Shown piece after piece: positions 9,255 through 18,817 of a stretch of 64,000 nt of DNA; positions within the stretch are counted from its first letter, which is position 1; each line of letters opens with the position of its first letter. The DNA comes from Bacteroidota bacterium (lineage in GTDB: Bacteria > Bacteroidota > Bacteroidia > Bacteroidales > FEN-979): contig JAPLDF010000065.1 of assembly GCA_026391835.1 (NCBI GenBank), positions 62,001 to 126,000 on the forward strand, in the 5' to 3' direction. The notes under the pieces are model-generated. The model was not told where the DNA came from and made no database searches. It saw only the letters and a list, made by a program, of their open reading frames with translations. The position numbers and the translations under genes were made by a program.

Positions 9255-10251
9255 GGCTGCTTAATGCTACCCGGATTTTACCTTCAAGTTCATCTGCCAG
9301 TTCGGGATTGTCCTGCAGGATCTTCTTAACAGCATCTCTTCCCTGTCCCAGTTTGGTATCGCCATAACTGAACCATGAACCACTTTTTTTGATAACATTC
9401 AACTCCGTAGCCAGGTCAATGATCTCGAATGCCCTGGAGATCCCCTCTCCAAAGATGATATCAAATTCAGCTTTCCTAAATGGCGGTGCAACTTTATTTT
9501 TAACTACTTTGACCTTCACGTGGTTTCCCACAACCTCATCCCCCTCCTTCAACTGAGTCTGCCTGCGAATATCAAGCCTGACGGAGGCATAAAACTTAAG
9601 GGCATTGCCACCAGTGGTTGTTTCGGGGTTGCCGAACATGACTCCGATTTTTTCCCGCAGCTGGTTGATGAAAATACAGCAGGTCGCTGTTTTACTGATG
9701 GTGGCTGTCAATTTCCGGAGTGCCTGAGACATCAGGCGGGCCTGCAAACCCATTTTGGAGTCACCCATCTCCCCTTCAATTTCACTTTTGGGAGTAAGGG
9801 CTGCCACTGAGTCAATTACAATGATGTCGATGGCCCCTGACCGGATCAGGTTTTCGGTAATTTCAAGCGCCTGCTCCCCGTTGTCCGGTTGGGAAACCAA
9901 AAGATTTTCAACATCAACGCCAAGTTTTTGCGCATAAAAACGGTCAAAAGCGTGCTCAGCATCGATGAAGGCAGCGATGCCCCCGGCTTTCTGAGATTCA
10001 GCAATTGCATGCAATGCCAGGGTCGTCTTTCCCGATGACTCAGGGCCGTAGATTTCAATGACACGCCCTTTTGGAAGGCCACCGATCCCCAGTGCCGAAT
10101 CCAATCCGATCGATCCTGTTGAGATGAACTCGACTGCTTCAATGGCGTTATCGCCAAGCCGCATGATGGTACCCTTCCCGTAGGTCTTTTCCAGCTTATC
10201 CAGCGTAAGCTGCAAGGCCTTTACTTTTTCCTTATTCACTTCGATTGCCAT
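9247..10251 (-). CDS. recA: Recombinase RecA
   Basis: 334 residues. RecA forms ATP-dependent filaments on single-stranded DNA, drives strand exchange and activates SOS cleavage. The Walker A motif GPESSGKT is at about residues 69-76. The central core with '[22 protein letters not shown]' (L2 region, shown in part) and the C-terminal 'ELEGKIR' segment are intact. The acidic C-terminal tail found in E. coli is short here, common in this phylum. A near-perfect Shine-Dalgarno precedes the start. Neighbours are bcp upstream and a TPR lipoprotein downstream. Confidence 0.98.
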   Translation of the reverse strand: MAIEVNKEKVKALQLTLDKLEKTYGKGTIMRLGDNAIEAVEFISTGSIGLDSALGIGGLPKGRVIEIYGPESSGKTTLALHAIAESQKAGGIAAFIDAEHAFDRFYAQKLGVDVENLLVSQPDNGEQALEITENLIRSGAIDIIVIDSVAALTPKSEIEGEMGDSKMGLQARLMSQALRKLTATISKTATCCIFINQLREKIGVMFGNPETTTGGNALKFYASVRLDIRRQTQLKEGDEVVGNHVKVKVVKNKVAPPFRKAEFDIIFGEGISRAFEIIDLATELNVIKKSGSWFSYGDTKLGQGRDAVKKILQDNPELADELEGKIRVALSSHV

Positions 10252-10259
10252 TGTTTTGT

Positions 10260-10266
10260 CCTCCTT
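10260..10266 (-). promoter_or_regulatory. Strong Shine-Dalgarno of recA
   Basis: On the minus strand the sequence reads AAGGAGG, 8 nt before the recA ATG. A full anti-16S match is unusual in Bacteroidota, which generally rely little on SD pairing. Confidence 0.7.
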
Positions 10267-10276
10267 AAATTAAATA

Positions 10277-10741
10277 TTAATAACCCATTGCTTTCAGGAT
10301 CTGGGCTGTGTGGTTCTTTGTATCGACTTTTGTAAAGATATGCGCTATCTTCCCTGCTTCATCAATGATAAAGGTCATCCGGTTGATCCCGTCATACTCT
10401 TTTCCGTATAGTTTCTTTTTCCCCCACACACCATAATCCGTGATGATTTGTTTTGCTTTATCGGGTATGAGGGTAAAAGGTAATACATATTTTTCAGAAA
10501 ATTTTTTGTGCGACTTCTCATCATCAGCACTGATCCCGATGATTTTAAATCCTTTATCGCTGAGAATCTGGTAATTATCCCTCAAATTACATGCTTCTGC
10601 CGTGCACCCGGGTGTGTTGTCCTTCGGATAGAAGTAGATAATCACCTTTTGGCCTTTGAAGGATCCCAGTGAAAACGGGTTTCCATCCTGGTCAACAGAC
10701 TCTATCGCAGGGGCGGCATCCCCAATGGTTAATTGTGCCAT
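10277..10741 (-). CDS. bcp: Thioredoxin-dependent thiol peroxidase (Bcp/PrxQ)
   Basis: 154 residues, full length for the Bcp/PrxQ subgroup of peroxiredoxins, which reduce peroxides with electrons from thioredoxin. The peroxidatic Cys46 lies in 'PKDNTPGCTAEAC' and the resolving Cys51 is five residues on, the classic PrxQ spacing. No signal peptide, so cytoplasmic. It lies 25 bp upstream of recA on the same strand; the 94-bp gap to nth may hold a promoter. Confidence 0.95.
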   Translation of the reverse strand: MAQLTIGDAAPAIESVDQDGNPFSLGSFKGQKVIIYFYPKDNTPGCTAEACNLRDNYQILSDKGFKIIGISADDEKSHKKFSEKYVLPFTLIPDKAKQIITDYGVWGKKKLYGKEYDGINRMTFIIDEAGKIAHIFTKVDTKNHTAQILKAMGY

Positions 10742-10835
10742 AATCAGTTAAATAAAAATTGGTTTCAATAAAAATGATGAGCCCTCAAAATTAGAAATTA
10801 TGAGCGGACAACCTTAAGAATCAAAAATTGAGTTA

Positions 10836-11489
10836 TCAACAACTTTTTGTTGCCTTATTCGTCATAAAATATTTACAGCAGGCCGTCAGTCCGCAGGAGT
10901 CACACTTGGGTTTGCGGGCCTGGCAAATATATCGCCCGTGAAGAATGAGCCAGTGATGCGCAATCGATCTTAAATTTTCCGGGATATATTTAACCAGCTG
11001 CTGTTCTGCCTGAAGCGGATTCTTTGCATTGCTGGTCAACCCGAGGCGCGCGGAAACACGAAAAACATGGGTATCAACAGCAAGGGCAGGTTTATTAAAA
11101 ATTACCGATGCCAGTACGTTGGCTGTCTTCCTGCCAATTCCCGGAATTTTCTGCAATTCGTCCACGTCGGATGGCAAGATTCCCCCATATTGTTCAACCA
11201 GCGTTTTTGCCATTCCGATAAGGCTCCTGGTCTTGTTGTTGGGATAGGAACAACTCCTGATCAATTCAAACACGCTCACCGGATCTGCGGCAGCAAGGGA
11301 ATTCACATCAGGAAACATGCTGAAAAACGGTGGAGTGATGATATTCACCCGCTTATCTGTGCATTGGGCCGAAAGGATCACCGCAACCACAAGTTCATAC
11401 GGGGCAGTATAGGTGAGCTCGGTTTCAGCCACAGGATGGTTTTCAAGGAAATAGTCCAGGACAAGCCTGAAACGCTCTTCTTTTCTCAT
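10836..11489 (-). CDS. nth: Endonuclease III
   Basis: 217 residues from the ATG at 11489. An upstream ATG at 11516 would add nine residues not found in the family, and the chosen start aligns with E. coli Nth. It is a bifunctional DNA glycosylase/AP lyase that removes oxidised pyrimidines. The helix-hairpin-helix reads '[14 protein letters not shown]' with catalytic Lys121; the catalytic Asp is Asp139 in 'AVDTHVFRV'. The C-terminal [4Fe-4S] ligands Cys189, 196, 199 and 205 keep the CX6CX2CX5C spacing. First gene of the minus-strand run towards recA. Confidence 0.96.
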   Translation of the reverse strand: MRKEERFRLVLDYFLENHPVAETELTYTAPYELVVAVILSAQCTDKRVNIITPPFFSMFPDVNSLAAADPVSVFELIRSCSYPNNKTRSLIGMAKTLVEQYGGILPSDVDELQKIPGIGRKTANVLASVIFNKPALAVDTHVFRVSARLGLTSNAKNPLQAEQQLVKYIPENLRSIAHHWLILHGRYICQARKPKCDSCGLTACCKYFMTNKATKSC

Positions 11490-11577
11490 TTGCCGGCGTT
11501 TCGGGCAAAATTGCAAAAAATACGGGATTATTCAAGTAAGTTTGTAGTCTTTGTTTTTATTCAGCTAGTAATTTACC

Positions 11578-12810
11578 ATGGCTCATTATGAATTTGACCT
11601 CCTGGTTGCCGGGGCCGGGCCTGCAGGCTGTACCCTTGCACTGCACCTTGCAGCCAAAGGATTCCGGATCGGGATCATCGAAAAGGATATTTTCCCCAGG
11701 CAAAAAATCTGCGGAGATGCCCTGAGCGGCAAAGTACTGAATGTCATGAAACGTATTCCCGGAGGGGTTTATGAGGACTTTATCGCCAATGTCGAAAAAA
11801 TTCCATCCTGGGGCATTCGTTTCATCGCCCCAAACCACAGGGAGATCGATGTCCCTTTTATACTGCACCGCACCGGGGAGCAACCCCCACCCGGCTATGT
11901 GTGTAACCGGGATGATTTTGATAATTTCATGTTCGGGAAACTGTCGGATTACCCGAACGTACAGGTATTTCAGGGTGAACGAGTGGATAAGGTTGTTACC
12001 CACACCGATCATGTTTTTGCAAGAACGCAGAACCATGAATTCCGAGGGAAAATTATTGCCGGGGCCGACGGTGTCCACTCCACGGTAAGGAAATTTCTCA
12101 AGGGTGAAAGGGTGGATAAAAAACATTTCTGCATCGGAATTCGCGGCTATTATGAAAATGTAACCGGTCTTCACCCCGAAAACTATATTGAGCTTATTTT
12201 CCTGAAGAGGCTCCTCCCGGGATACTTCTGGATATTTCCTTCAACGGGGGGCCGTGTCAATGCAGGATTAGGTATTATGCAGGACCGGATCAGCAACCGC
12301 AGGGAAAACCTTTCACATCTGCTCGATGATATCATTGCAAACGATCCCCTGGTTGCCCCAAGGTTCGCCCATGCGAGGCTCATTGGGAAGCCCGGGGCAC
12401 ATGTACTTCCGCTGGGTACATACAAATTCAACCGTTCTGGTAACCGGTTTATTCTCCTCGGGGATGCAGGTTTCCTGGTTGATCCGTTCAGCGGGGAGGG
12501 CATTGGCAATGCCATGGCCAGTGGTGAAATTGCTGCGGGTATCCTGGAAAAAAACTTCAGTGAAAATGATTTCTCAGCCTCTGCACTGGCAACCTTTGAT
12601 GCCCGTTTGCAGCGCAGGTTTTCACAGGAATTCAGAACAATGTCGGCCCTTCAGCGCCTTGCGGGTTCCGAAAAACTATTTAACCTGGTGGTGGGAAAAG
12701 CACGTAAAAACAAGGAAATAGCTGAATTGCTGTCGGCTATGTTCACCAGTGAAAAAGAAAGGAATAAACTGTCGCAACCGGGATTCTATATGAGGCTGCT
12801 CTTCAAATAA
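11578..12810 (+). CDS. FAD-dependent oxidoreductase, geranylgeranyl-reductase family
   Basis: 410 residues. The N-terminal FAD-binding Rossmann motif is 'LLVAGAGPAGCTLA' (about 8-21). 'GADGVHSTVRKFL' (about 161-173) and 'FILLGDAGFLVDPFSGEGI' (about 289-308) are the DG and GD motifs of the PHBH-like flavoprotein fold. This combination fits the geranylgeranyl-reductase group, which reduces prenyl chains or acts as a general FAD dehydrogenase/monooxygenase. Substrate unknown. Divergent from nth by 88 bp and convergent with the type IX cargo gene. Confidence 0.85.
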   Translation: MAHYEFDLLVAGAGPAGCTLALHLAAKGFRIGIIEKDIFPRQKICGDALSGKVLNVMKRIPGGVYEDFIANVEKIPSWGIRFIAPNHREIDVPFILHRTGEQPPPGYVCNRDDFDNFMFGKLSDYPNVQVFQGERVDKVVTHTDHVFARTQNHEFRGKIIAGADGVHSTVRKFLKGERVDKKHFCIGIRGYYENVTGLHPENYIELIFLKRLLPGYFWIFPSTGGRVNAGLGIMQDRISNRRENLSHLLDDIIANDPLVAPRFAHARLIGKPGAHVLPLGTYKFNRSGNRFILLGDAGFLVDPFSGEGIGNAMASGEIAAGILEKNFSENDFSASALATFDARLQRRFSQEFRTMSALQRLAGSEKLFNLVVGKARKNKEIAELLSAMFTSEKERNKLSQPGFYMRLLFK

Positions 12811-12820
12811 GCCGGGACAA

Positions 12821-13978
12821 TTATTTGATACGGAGAATGGCCACAGAACCCTTTTTGACCTGGTCCCCAAATTGTCCGGTCAGTTTCAGGATATAGAAAT
12901 AGGTTCCATCTGAAAGGTGATCGCCATCCCAATCTTCACTTTTGTAATTAACCTCGTTGTACACTTTTCGTCCCCACCGGTCAAACACCAGGAATTCATT
13001 GGCCAGGTAAGCCTTACGAAAGTCCTTTTCAGTGTCATTCTGAATCTGGATGACGAATTTATCATTTACCTTGTCATCATTGGGCGTAAAGACATTGGGG
13101 ATATCAAGGATTGCATGTTTAACGGTAAATTCATTCAGAATTGTCGTATCACAGCCATTTACATCGGTATAGGTAAGCCGGATACGGATATGTCCCTGTT
13201 TAAGGGTGTCACTGTAGGTTTCCATCCGTTTGTTTAAAAAATCCTCTCCGTACGTGTGGGAAACCGGGTTCAAATCGCGGATTGTAATACCGTCGCCAAA
13301 ATCCCAGGTCCAGTTCATCAAATGCTTTTTCATCGAATCCGGAAAAACTACCTCGATGGTGGGGTTTGTAAAATAGATCAGGGTGTCGGGCTGGATTTCA
13401 AAAGTAACCTTGGGCGATTTTAAAAAATCGACAAAATAGGTTGTGTCCAGCGAACATCCCAATGAATCCGTTACCCTGAAGGTATAAGGAACAAGTTTCG
13501 GACAGAGGCCGAATACGATGGTATCCTGCGAATGCCCGCCATTCCATTCATAAATATACGGAGGATCATTTTTGAAAGGTGTTCCGCCGGAAACATGCGT
13601 TTTGAACTGCCCTTTGCATTCCCCAAAACATCCGAGCGGGTTATAGCGATACAAAGTATCAATGAACATCCGGGGCTTCATCCATAACTGAACGGAGTTG
13701 ACGGGAACAATGATCCCGGCAGCAGTAATGGTGCAATGATACACACCCGGAGAGTTGCTTGTTACGGGATCGATGATATAAATGGAATCGGTTGCACCAG
13801 AGATATCGTCGATTCCCTTTTGCCACTGGTATGTAAGCGGTCCAGCCGTAGTTACAGTGGCAATGAATGTAATACTGTCGTGAAAGCAAACGGTATCATT
13901 GGGCTGTACAACAACGGGGTCCTGGCTCATGGCCACTACGCTGCAAAAAACAAATAGTACAAGAAGGAAATGTTTCAT
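12821..13978 (-). CDS. Secreted surface protein with Ig-like, PKD and type B gliding/T9SS C-terminal domains
   Basis: 385 residues from the ATG at 13978; an ATG four codons upstream would leave almost no leader after the -7 element at 13999-14006. Order: signal peptide (about 1-19); Ig-like domain ('LTYQWQKGIDDISGATDS' region, about 20-105); SprB-like repeat ('GCFGECKGQFKT' to 'LGCSLDTTYFVDF'); PKD domain ('NWTWDFGDGI'); and the CHU_C/gliding C-terminal domain starting 'IPNVFTPNDDKVND' with 'FDRWGRKVY' and 'WDGDHLSDGTYFYIL'. This domain directs type IX secretion (type B signal). At under 400 residues it is short for such adhesins. Partner unknown. Confidence 0.88.
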   Translation of the reverse strand: MKHFLLVLFVFCSVVAMSQDPVVVQPNDTVCFHDSITFIATVTTAGPLTYQWQKGIDDISGATDSIYIIDPVTSNSPGVYHCTITAAGIIVPVNSVQLWMKPRMFIDTLYRYNPLGCFGECKGQFKTHVSGGTPFKNDPPYIYEWNGGHSQDTIVFGLCPKLVPYTFRVTDSLGCSLDTTYFVDFLKSPKVTFEIQPDTLIYFTNPTIEVVFPDSMKKHLMNWTWDFGDGITIRDLNPVSHTYGEDFLNKRMETYSDTLKQGHIRIRLTYTDVNGCDTTILNEFTVKHAILDIPNVFTPNDDKVNDKFVIQIQNDTEKDFRKAYLANEFLVFDRWGRKVYNEVNYKSEDWDGDHLSDGTYFYILKLTGQFGDQVKKGSVAILRIK

Positions 13979-13998
13979 CTGGAGTTTCAATGCTGCCG

Positions 13999-14006
13999 CA
14001 AAAATA
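13999..14006 (-). promoter_or_regulatory. Candidate -7 element for the type IX cargo gene
   Basis: Reads TATTTTTG on the minus strand, matching TAnnTTTG, 20 bp before the preferred ATG. No clear -33 TTTG. Confidence 0.35.
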
Positions 14007-14088
14007 AGAATTTCTTTGATTCCGGCTACTTATTACATAACGCTCCATTGACCATGGTTATTATTGAACCATCAAACTCATTTGCGGA

Positions 14089-14451
14089 TCAATAGAGATT
14101 GTTGGAAATCATGATCAGCGTACAGGCGTGAACAACTTCAATTCCTGCTGACGAAAGCCGTTCTGCAAATGCGGGTGACTCGGTTCCCGGGTTGAAGATC
14201 ACGCGTTTGGGATTCAGGCCCAGGATATAGTCATAATAGGTTGTCAGGTTTTTCGGACCAATATAAATGGTTACCGTGTGAATATCCTCGAATTTCGGAA
14301 AAGGCTTTTCAATCCTGACGCCGCTGATCTCCCCTTCCCTGAGCCCTACCGCAACAACCGGTATGTTTCCATATTTCAACTTCCTCACAGCCATATATGA
14401 GAATCGTTCCGGGTTGGTACTGGCTCCAAGGACCAAGGTTTTCTTCTTCAC
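14089..14451 (-). CDS. CoA-binding domain protein (YccU-like)
   Basis: 120 residues forming a single Rossmann-like CoA-binding domain: 'KTLVLGASTNPERFSYMA' at the N-terminus, then 'VVAVGLREGEISG', 'DIHTVTIYIGP' and 'RVIFNPGTESPAF'. The family resembles the CoA-binding half of succinyl-CoA ligases; the stand-alone proteins bind CoA but have no settled function. Monocistronic between the type IX cargo gene and clpB. A CAAAAATA (minus-strand TATTTTTG) at 14476-14483 could be its -7 element. Confidence 0.88.
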   Translation of the reverse strand: MKKKTLVLGASTNPERFSYMAVRKLKYGNIPVVAVGLREGEISGVRIEKPFPKFEDIHTVTIYIGPKNLTTYYDYILGLNPKRVIFNPGTESPAFAERLSSAGIEVVHACTLIMISNNLY

Positions 14452-14610
14452 GTGTTAACAAATTCACAGAAAGGACAAAAATAATTAAAATCAGTCAAAA
14501 CGGCGGATTATTTAATGGCCTTATGCCATTTTTTCAGTGCAAAACCTGTAATTCCTGTTTGGATACAAATTTGCGGGCTTCCAAACATACTATAAAAAGG
14601 AAGCAAAACT

Positions 14611-17202
14611 ATGAATTTCAACAATTTCACACTTAAAGCCCAGGAAGCGGTCCAGAAAGCACAGGATCTGGCTGCGGCTTTTCAAAACCAGTCTATTGAA
14701 AACATCCACATACTCAAGGGCATACTGACAGTGGATGAAAATGTGATTCCTTACCTTCTGAGGAAGATGAATGTCAACACCGAAATCGTTGGTAAGGCAC
14801 TTGACAAGATGATTGAATCATTGCCAAAAGTGAGCGGCGGCGAGCAGTTCCTGTCGGCAGATGCCAATAAAGCCCTGCAGAAAGCTGTGGCGGTGTCCCG
14901 CGACATGAAAGACGATTTTGTGTCCATTGAACATCTTGTACTTGGAATTATTTCCGGAAACGACCAGGCAGCCCGCCTGCTCAAAGACAATGGTATTACC
15001 GAACCCGACCTGCGGACTGCAGTGAAGCAGCTGAGGCAGGGCAGCAGTGTCAAAAGCCAGACGGCGGAGGAGACTTACCATGCGCTCAACAAATATGCAA
15101 AAAACCTGAATGACCTGGCCCGTGAAGGAAAACTTGATCCTGTAATCGGCCGGGATGAAGAGATCAGGCGGATTTTGCAGATCCTCACCCGGCGGACAAA
15201 AAACAATCCGATCCTGATCGGGGAACCTGGGGTGGGAAAAACAGCGATTGCCGAGGGCCTTGCCCACCGCATCATCGATGGGGATGTACCTGAAAACCTG
15301 AAAACCAAGCAGATTTATTCGCTCGACATGGGCGCATTAATTGCCGGGGCCAAATACAAAGGCGAATTTGAGGAACGGTTGAAAAGTGTTGTCAAGGAAG
15401 TTATTTCAGCCGATGGTGAAATTATCCTATTTATTGATGAGATCCATACGCTGGTAGGTGCCGGAGCCAGCGAAGGCGCCATGGATGCGGCGAACATCCT
15501 CAAACCTGCGCTCGCACGGGGTGATTTGCGTGCTGTCGGTGCCACAACGCTGAAAGAATACCAGAAATATTTCGAAAAAGACAAAGCACTTGAACGCCGG
15601 TTTCAACCTGTCATGGTCAATGAACCAGATACTGTCGATGCAATTTCCATCCTCCGGGGATTGAAAGAAAAGTACGAATCACATCACCATGTAAGGATCA
15701 AGGATGAAGCCATCATTGCCGCGGTTGAACTCTCCCAGCGGTATATCACGGAGCGGTTCCTGCCCGACAAGGCCATTGACCTGATCGATGAGGCTGCTTC
15801 AAAACTCCGGCTCGAAATAAATTCGGTGCCCGAAGATCTTGAAAAAATTGACCGGAAAATCCGCCAGATGGAAATAGAGCGGGAAGCGATAAAACGCGAA
15901 AATGATGACATCCGGCTGAAAGCCCTGAGTGCCGAGATTGCCAATCTCAAAGACGAACAGCAGGATCTGCGTGCCCGCTGGAAAGCTGAGAAGGACCTGG
16001 CAGATTCCATTCAGTTGCGAAAAAACGAGATTGAAACGCTTAAACTTGAAGCCGACCAGGCCAACAGGAGCGGCGACCTGGGAAAAGTGGCCGAGATCAG
16101 GTATGGCCGGATACCACAGGCAGAAAAGGAAATCGAGGGGCTCAAAAACAACCTGTCTGAGATCCAGAAAGACACCCCCCTGGTCAATGAGGAGATCGGT
16201 GCCGAAGAGATTGCCGCAATAGTTTCAAGATGGACGGGAATCCCGGTAACCCGGATGCTGCAGGGTGAACGCCAGAAGCTGATGGAACTCGAAAATGAAT
16301 TGCACCGGCGAGTTGTCGGGCAGGATGAGGCTATTGGGGCGATTGCCGATGCTATCCGCCGGAGCAGGGCCGGCCTCCAGGATAGCCGGCGTCCGATCGG
16401 ATCCTTCATTTTTCTCGGAACAACCGGTGTCGGAAAAACAGAACTGGCCAAAGCACTTGCCGGGTTTCTTTTCAACAATGAGAACAACATGATCAGGATC
16501 GACATGTCGGAGTACCAGGAACGACACACTGTTTCGCGTCTTATCGGGGCTCCTCCCGGCTATGTGGGTTACGAGGAAAGTGGCCAGCTTACCGAGGCTG
16601 TAAGACGAAAGCCCTATGCCGTGATCCTGCTGGATGAAATAGAGAAAGCGCACCCCGATGTTTTCAACATCCTGCTTCAGGTGCTTGACGACGGGCGGCT
16701 GACAGACAACAAGGGGCGGACAGTCGATTTTAAAAACACGATCATCATCATGACTTCTAACATCGGGTCAGCGATTATCCGTGAGAACATGGAAAATGAC
16801 CAGGGTGAAAACCGGGAGGCGCTGTTCCAGAAAACAAGGGAAGCTGTTTTTGAACTGCTTAAAAAGAGCATCCGGCCGGAGTTCCTGAACAGGGTGGATG
16901 AAATCATCATGTTCAAGCCACTGTCAATGGAGGAAATCACCAGGGTTGTGGAGCTGCAGCTGGAAAATGTACAGCAAATGCTCGCGAAAAACAACATCTC
17001 CTTTTTAACGACACCCAAAGCGATCGCTTTCATTGCACGCCTCGGGTATGATCCGCAATATGGCGCAAGGCCCATTAAAAGAGTGATTCAGAAGCAGGTG
17101 CTCAATGAACTCTCAAAAATGATCCTTGCCGGTAACGTTGACCGTGATTCGGAGATTGAGATTGATGAAAAAGATGGTGCACTGGCGTTCAGCAACAGGT
17201 GA
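14611..17202 (+). CDS. clpB: Disaggregase chaperone ClpB
   Basis: 863 residues, normal length. Hexameric AAA+ chaperone that pulls polypeptides out of aggregates together with DnaK. Order: Clp N-domain (1-150); NBD1 with Walker A GEPGVGKT at about 204; coiled-coil middle domain (about 400-525, rich in Glu/Lys/Arg heptads), which separates ClpB from ClpA/ClpC; NBD2 with Walker A GTTGVGKT at about 603; C-terminal D2-small domain. The start '[15 protein letters not shown]' is typical. No CIRCE element is visible upstream, so heat control is not evident in the sequence. Confidence 0.98.
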   Translation: MNFNNFTLKAQEAVQKAQDLAAAFQNQSIENIHILKGILTVDENVIPYLLRKMNVNTEIVGKALDKMIESLPKVSGGEQFLSADANKALQKAVAVSRDMKDDFVSIEHLVLGIISGNDQAARLLKDNGITEPDLRTAVKQLRQGSSVKSQTAEETYHALNKYAKNLNDLAREGKLDPVIGRDEEIRRILQILTRRTKNNPILIGEPGVGKTAIAEGLAHRIIDGDVPENLKTKQIYSLDMGALIAGAKYKGEFEERLKSVVKEVISADGEIILFIDEIHTLVGAGASEGAMDAANILKPALARGDLRAVGATTLKEYQKYFEKDKALERRFQPVMVNEPDTVDAISILRGLKEKYESHHHVRIKDEAIIAAVELSQRYITERFLPDKAIDLIDEAASKLRLEINSVPEDLEKIDRKIRQMEIEREAIKRENDDIRLKALSAEIANLKDEQQDLRARWKAEKDLADSIQLRKNEIETLKLEADQANRSGDLGKVAEIRYGRIPQAEKEIEGLKNNLSEIQKDTPLVNEEIGAEEIAAIVSRWTGIPVTRMLQGERQKLMELENELHRRVVGQDEAIGAIADAIRRSRAGLQDSRRPIGSFIFLGTTGVGKTELAKALAGFLFNNENNMIRIDMSEYQERHTVSRLIGAPPGYVGYEESGQLTEAVRRKPYAVILLDEIEKAHPDVFNILLQVLDDGRLTDNKGRTVDFKNTIIIMTSNIGSAIIRENMENDQGENREALFQKTREAVFELLKKSIRPEFLNRVDEIIMFKPLSMEEITRVVELQLENVQQMLAKNNISFLTTPKAIAFIARLGYDPQYGARPIKRVIQKQVLNELSKMILAGNVDRDSEIEIDEKDGALAFSNR

Positions 17203-17205
17203 GCC

Positions 17206-17907
17206 TCATTTGCCGGGGGGGACTGTTTTTAACAGTTTCCCCTTTTCGTAGATCTCTTTTTTTGAAACAACACCTTTTTCGTCGTAATAGGTCCATGTTC
17301 CATCCTGGTGCCCCTGGGAATACTGGCCGGATATGAACAGGCGGCCCGAATTATAAAAGACCGTAAAAGCGCCCTGCTTCTCACCTTCCCTGAATGCGCC
17401 GCGCAATTTCAGCTTGCCGTCAAGAAAATACTGTTCCCAAAGGCCATCTTTGATGCCATGCTTATAATAAACCAATTCGGATAATCCGCCTTCCGGAAAA
17501 AATATTTTGGACAAACCGCTGATCATACCGGCCTGGTAACTTTCCGTGGAAACAAGGGTTCCGTCTGATTCGCTGAAAAACTGCCAGGTGCTGTCTTTTT
17601 TTTCGTCGAGGTAATTGCCTTCGGCCATCTTCCTGCCGCCTGGAAAGTACGAAACCGTTGTGGCGCGCCTGCCTTTATCGGATATTGACGAAACTGTTTT
17701 CAGCTTTCCATTGGGATAGTAGTAGCGAAAAGATCCCGTCGGCACCCCATCCCTGAACCGGCCTTCATAAACCATCCTGCCTGCCGAGTCAAGTTTTCGC
17801 CAGTAACCCTGCCGCAGCCCCCTGCTGTCTTTAATATTTACAGTATCCTGTCCATAGAGGATACAGGAAAAAAAAGTAAGCAGGGTGATGATGGAAATTC
17901 GAAACAT
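17206..17907 (-). CDS. Secreted MORN-repeat protein (YwqK-like)
   Basis: 233 residues with a signal peptide (about 1-19). The mature part is a chain of MORN_2-type repeats of about 23 residues with the pattern 'G.(W/F)..Y...G.L....(Y/F)..G', for example 'DSTWQFFSESDGTLVSTESY' and 'DGTWTYYDEKGVVSKKEIY'. Such periplasmic or surface beta-strand repeats are common in Bacteroidota and are often labelled YwqK antitoxin-like, a label I do not support here because no toxin is adjacent. Convergent with clpB (3 bp gap) and divergent from recR. Confidence 0.8.
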   Translation of the reverse strand: MFRISIITLLTFFSCILYGQDTVNIKDSRGLRQGYWRKLDSAGRMVYEGRFRDGVPTGSFRYYYPNGKLKTVSSISDKGRRATTVSYFPGGRKMAEGNYLDEKKDSTWQFFSESDGTLVSTESYQAGMISGLSKIFFPEGGLSELVYYKHGIKDGLWEQYFLDGKLKLRGAFREGEKQGAFTVFYNSGRLFISGQYSQGHQDGTWTYYDEKGVVSKKEIYEKGKLLKTVPPGK

Positions 17908-17920
17908 AATCCTTAAAAAA

Positions 17921-17937
17921 TTACTTTTGCAAAGTAA
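17921..17937. promoter_or_regulatory. Near-palindromic -7 region shared by recR and the MORN gene
   Basis: TTACTTTTGCAAAGTAA holds TACTTTTG on the plus strand (perfect TAnnTTTG, 21 bp before the recR TTG) and TTACTTTG on the minus strand (one mismatch). It may fire in both directions. Confidence 0.45.
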
Positions 17938-17950
17938 ATAATTATTTCAG

Positions 17951-18574
17951 TTGCAATCCTATCCTTCAAAACTTCTTGAACAAGCGGTTAACGAACTCGC
18001 GAAACTGCCGGGTATTGGCCGGAAAACCGCCCTGCGCATGGCTTTGCAACTGCTGAAGCGGAATGTGCAGGAGGTTGAGTCCCTTGGTAACGCAGTAATC
18101 AGAATGCGGAATGACATCATTTATTGTAAAGAGTGCCGGAATATTTCCGACCAGGATGTGTGTTCCATCTGTGCAAACCCGAAACGGGACCATGCCCTGG
18201 TGTGCGTGGTGGAAGATATCCGGGATGTGATGGCCATTGAGAATACCGGCCAGTTTGGAGGCGTTTACCACGTACTGGGAGGTATTATCTCACCCATGGA
18301 AGGCATCGGCCCGCAAAACCTTCACATTGATGCCCTGGTGGCAAGGGTGGCAACCGGAACAGTCGGCGAGGTGATCCTGGCGCTTCCGACCACCATCGAA
18401 GGGGATACAACAAATTTTTATCTTTTCAGAAAACTTGCTGAATTCAATCTTAAACTTACCACCATCGCACGCGGCGTGTCAATTGGTGACGAGTTGGAGC
18501 ATACAGATGAAGTGACACTCGGACGGTCTATTTTGAACCGGACCCCCTATGAGTCGGGTTTAAGCCGGAAATAA
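17951..18574 (+). CDS. recR: Recombination mediator RecR
   Basis: 207 residues. RecR works with RecO/RecF to load RecA at gaps. Seen: N-terminal helix-hairpin-helix ('[15 protein letters not shown]'), the Cys4 zinc finger (Cys59, 62, 71, 74), and the Toprim domain ('[15 protein letters not shown]'). The start must be TTG: an in-frame TAA lies at 17939-17941, and the next Met (residue 30) would cut away the helix-hairpin-helix. The TTG-start protein begins '[23 protein letters not shown]', as expected for the phylum (quoted across two segments). A -7 element sits at 17922-17929. Confidence 0.95.
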   Translation: MQSYPSKLLEQAVNELAKLPGIGRKTALRMALQLLKRNVQEVESLGNAVIRMRNDIIYCKECRNISDQDVCSICANPKRDHALVCVVEDIRDVMAIENTGQFGGVYHVLGGIISPMEGIGPQNLHIDALVARVATGTVGEVILALPTTIEGDTTNFYLFRKLAEFNLKLTTIARGVSIGDELEHTDEVTLGRSILNRTPYESGLSRK

Positions 18575-18585
18575 AGCAGGGCACC

Positions 18586-18813
18586 TTAAAAAAGCTGAAG
18601 CTGGTTAAGCTTTTCCTGTTTGTTCACCACCACAACCAGATCGGAATAGTTTTCAAGATAGGGGCGGATTGCCTTTTTAATCAGCTTATTGGGGGTAGTG
18701 TGGCGCGATTTACAGTAATTCACCAGCGATTTCTTCTGCCTTGCTGTCACCTTTATCGTGACTACCTTGAATTTTACAGCTTTTCTCGCTTTCTTTTTTT
18801 TCAGGGGGGACAT
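18586..18813 (-). CDS. Small basic protein, ribbon-helix-helix-like
   Basis: 75 residues, very basic at the N-terminus (SPLKKKKARKAVKFK). Residues 18-55 have a strand ('VVTIKVTARQ') followed by two helices ('KKSLVNYCKSR', 'TPNKLIKKAIRPYLENY'), the order of a MetJ/Arc/CopG-type ribbon-helix-helix DNA-binding domain. The start is 4 bp after the glmM stop, so it is very likely co-transcribed with glmM. No toxin partner is adjacent. The family call is by pattern only. Confidence 0.6.
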   Translation of the reverse strand: MSPLKKKKARKAVKFKVVTIKVTARQKKSLVNYCKSRHTTPNKLIKKAIRPYLENYSDLVVVVNKQEKLNQLQLF

Positions 18814-18817
18814 GGGA

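Noticed and set aside
11557-12174. Minus-strand open frame opposite the FAD oxidoreductase
   Set aside because: The plus strand carries full FAD motifs; the antisense product is not family-like.
14452-14610. CIRCE or heat-shock operator before clpB
   Set aside because: No inverted TTAGCACTC-type repeat is present; no clear TAnnTTTG element either.
16011-16529. Serine/arginine-rich minus-strand frame in clpB
   Set aside because: Low-complexity shadow of the clpB coding strand.
17206-17907. Antitoxin of a toxin-antitoxin pair (YwqK label)
   Set aside because: It is an exported MORN-repeat protein with no toxin gene next to it.
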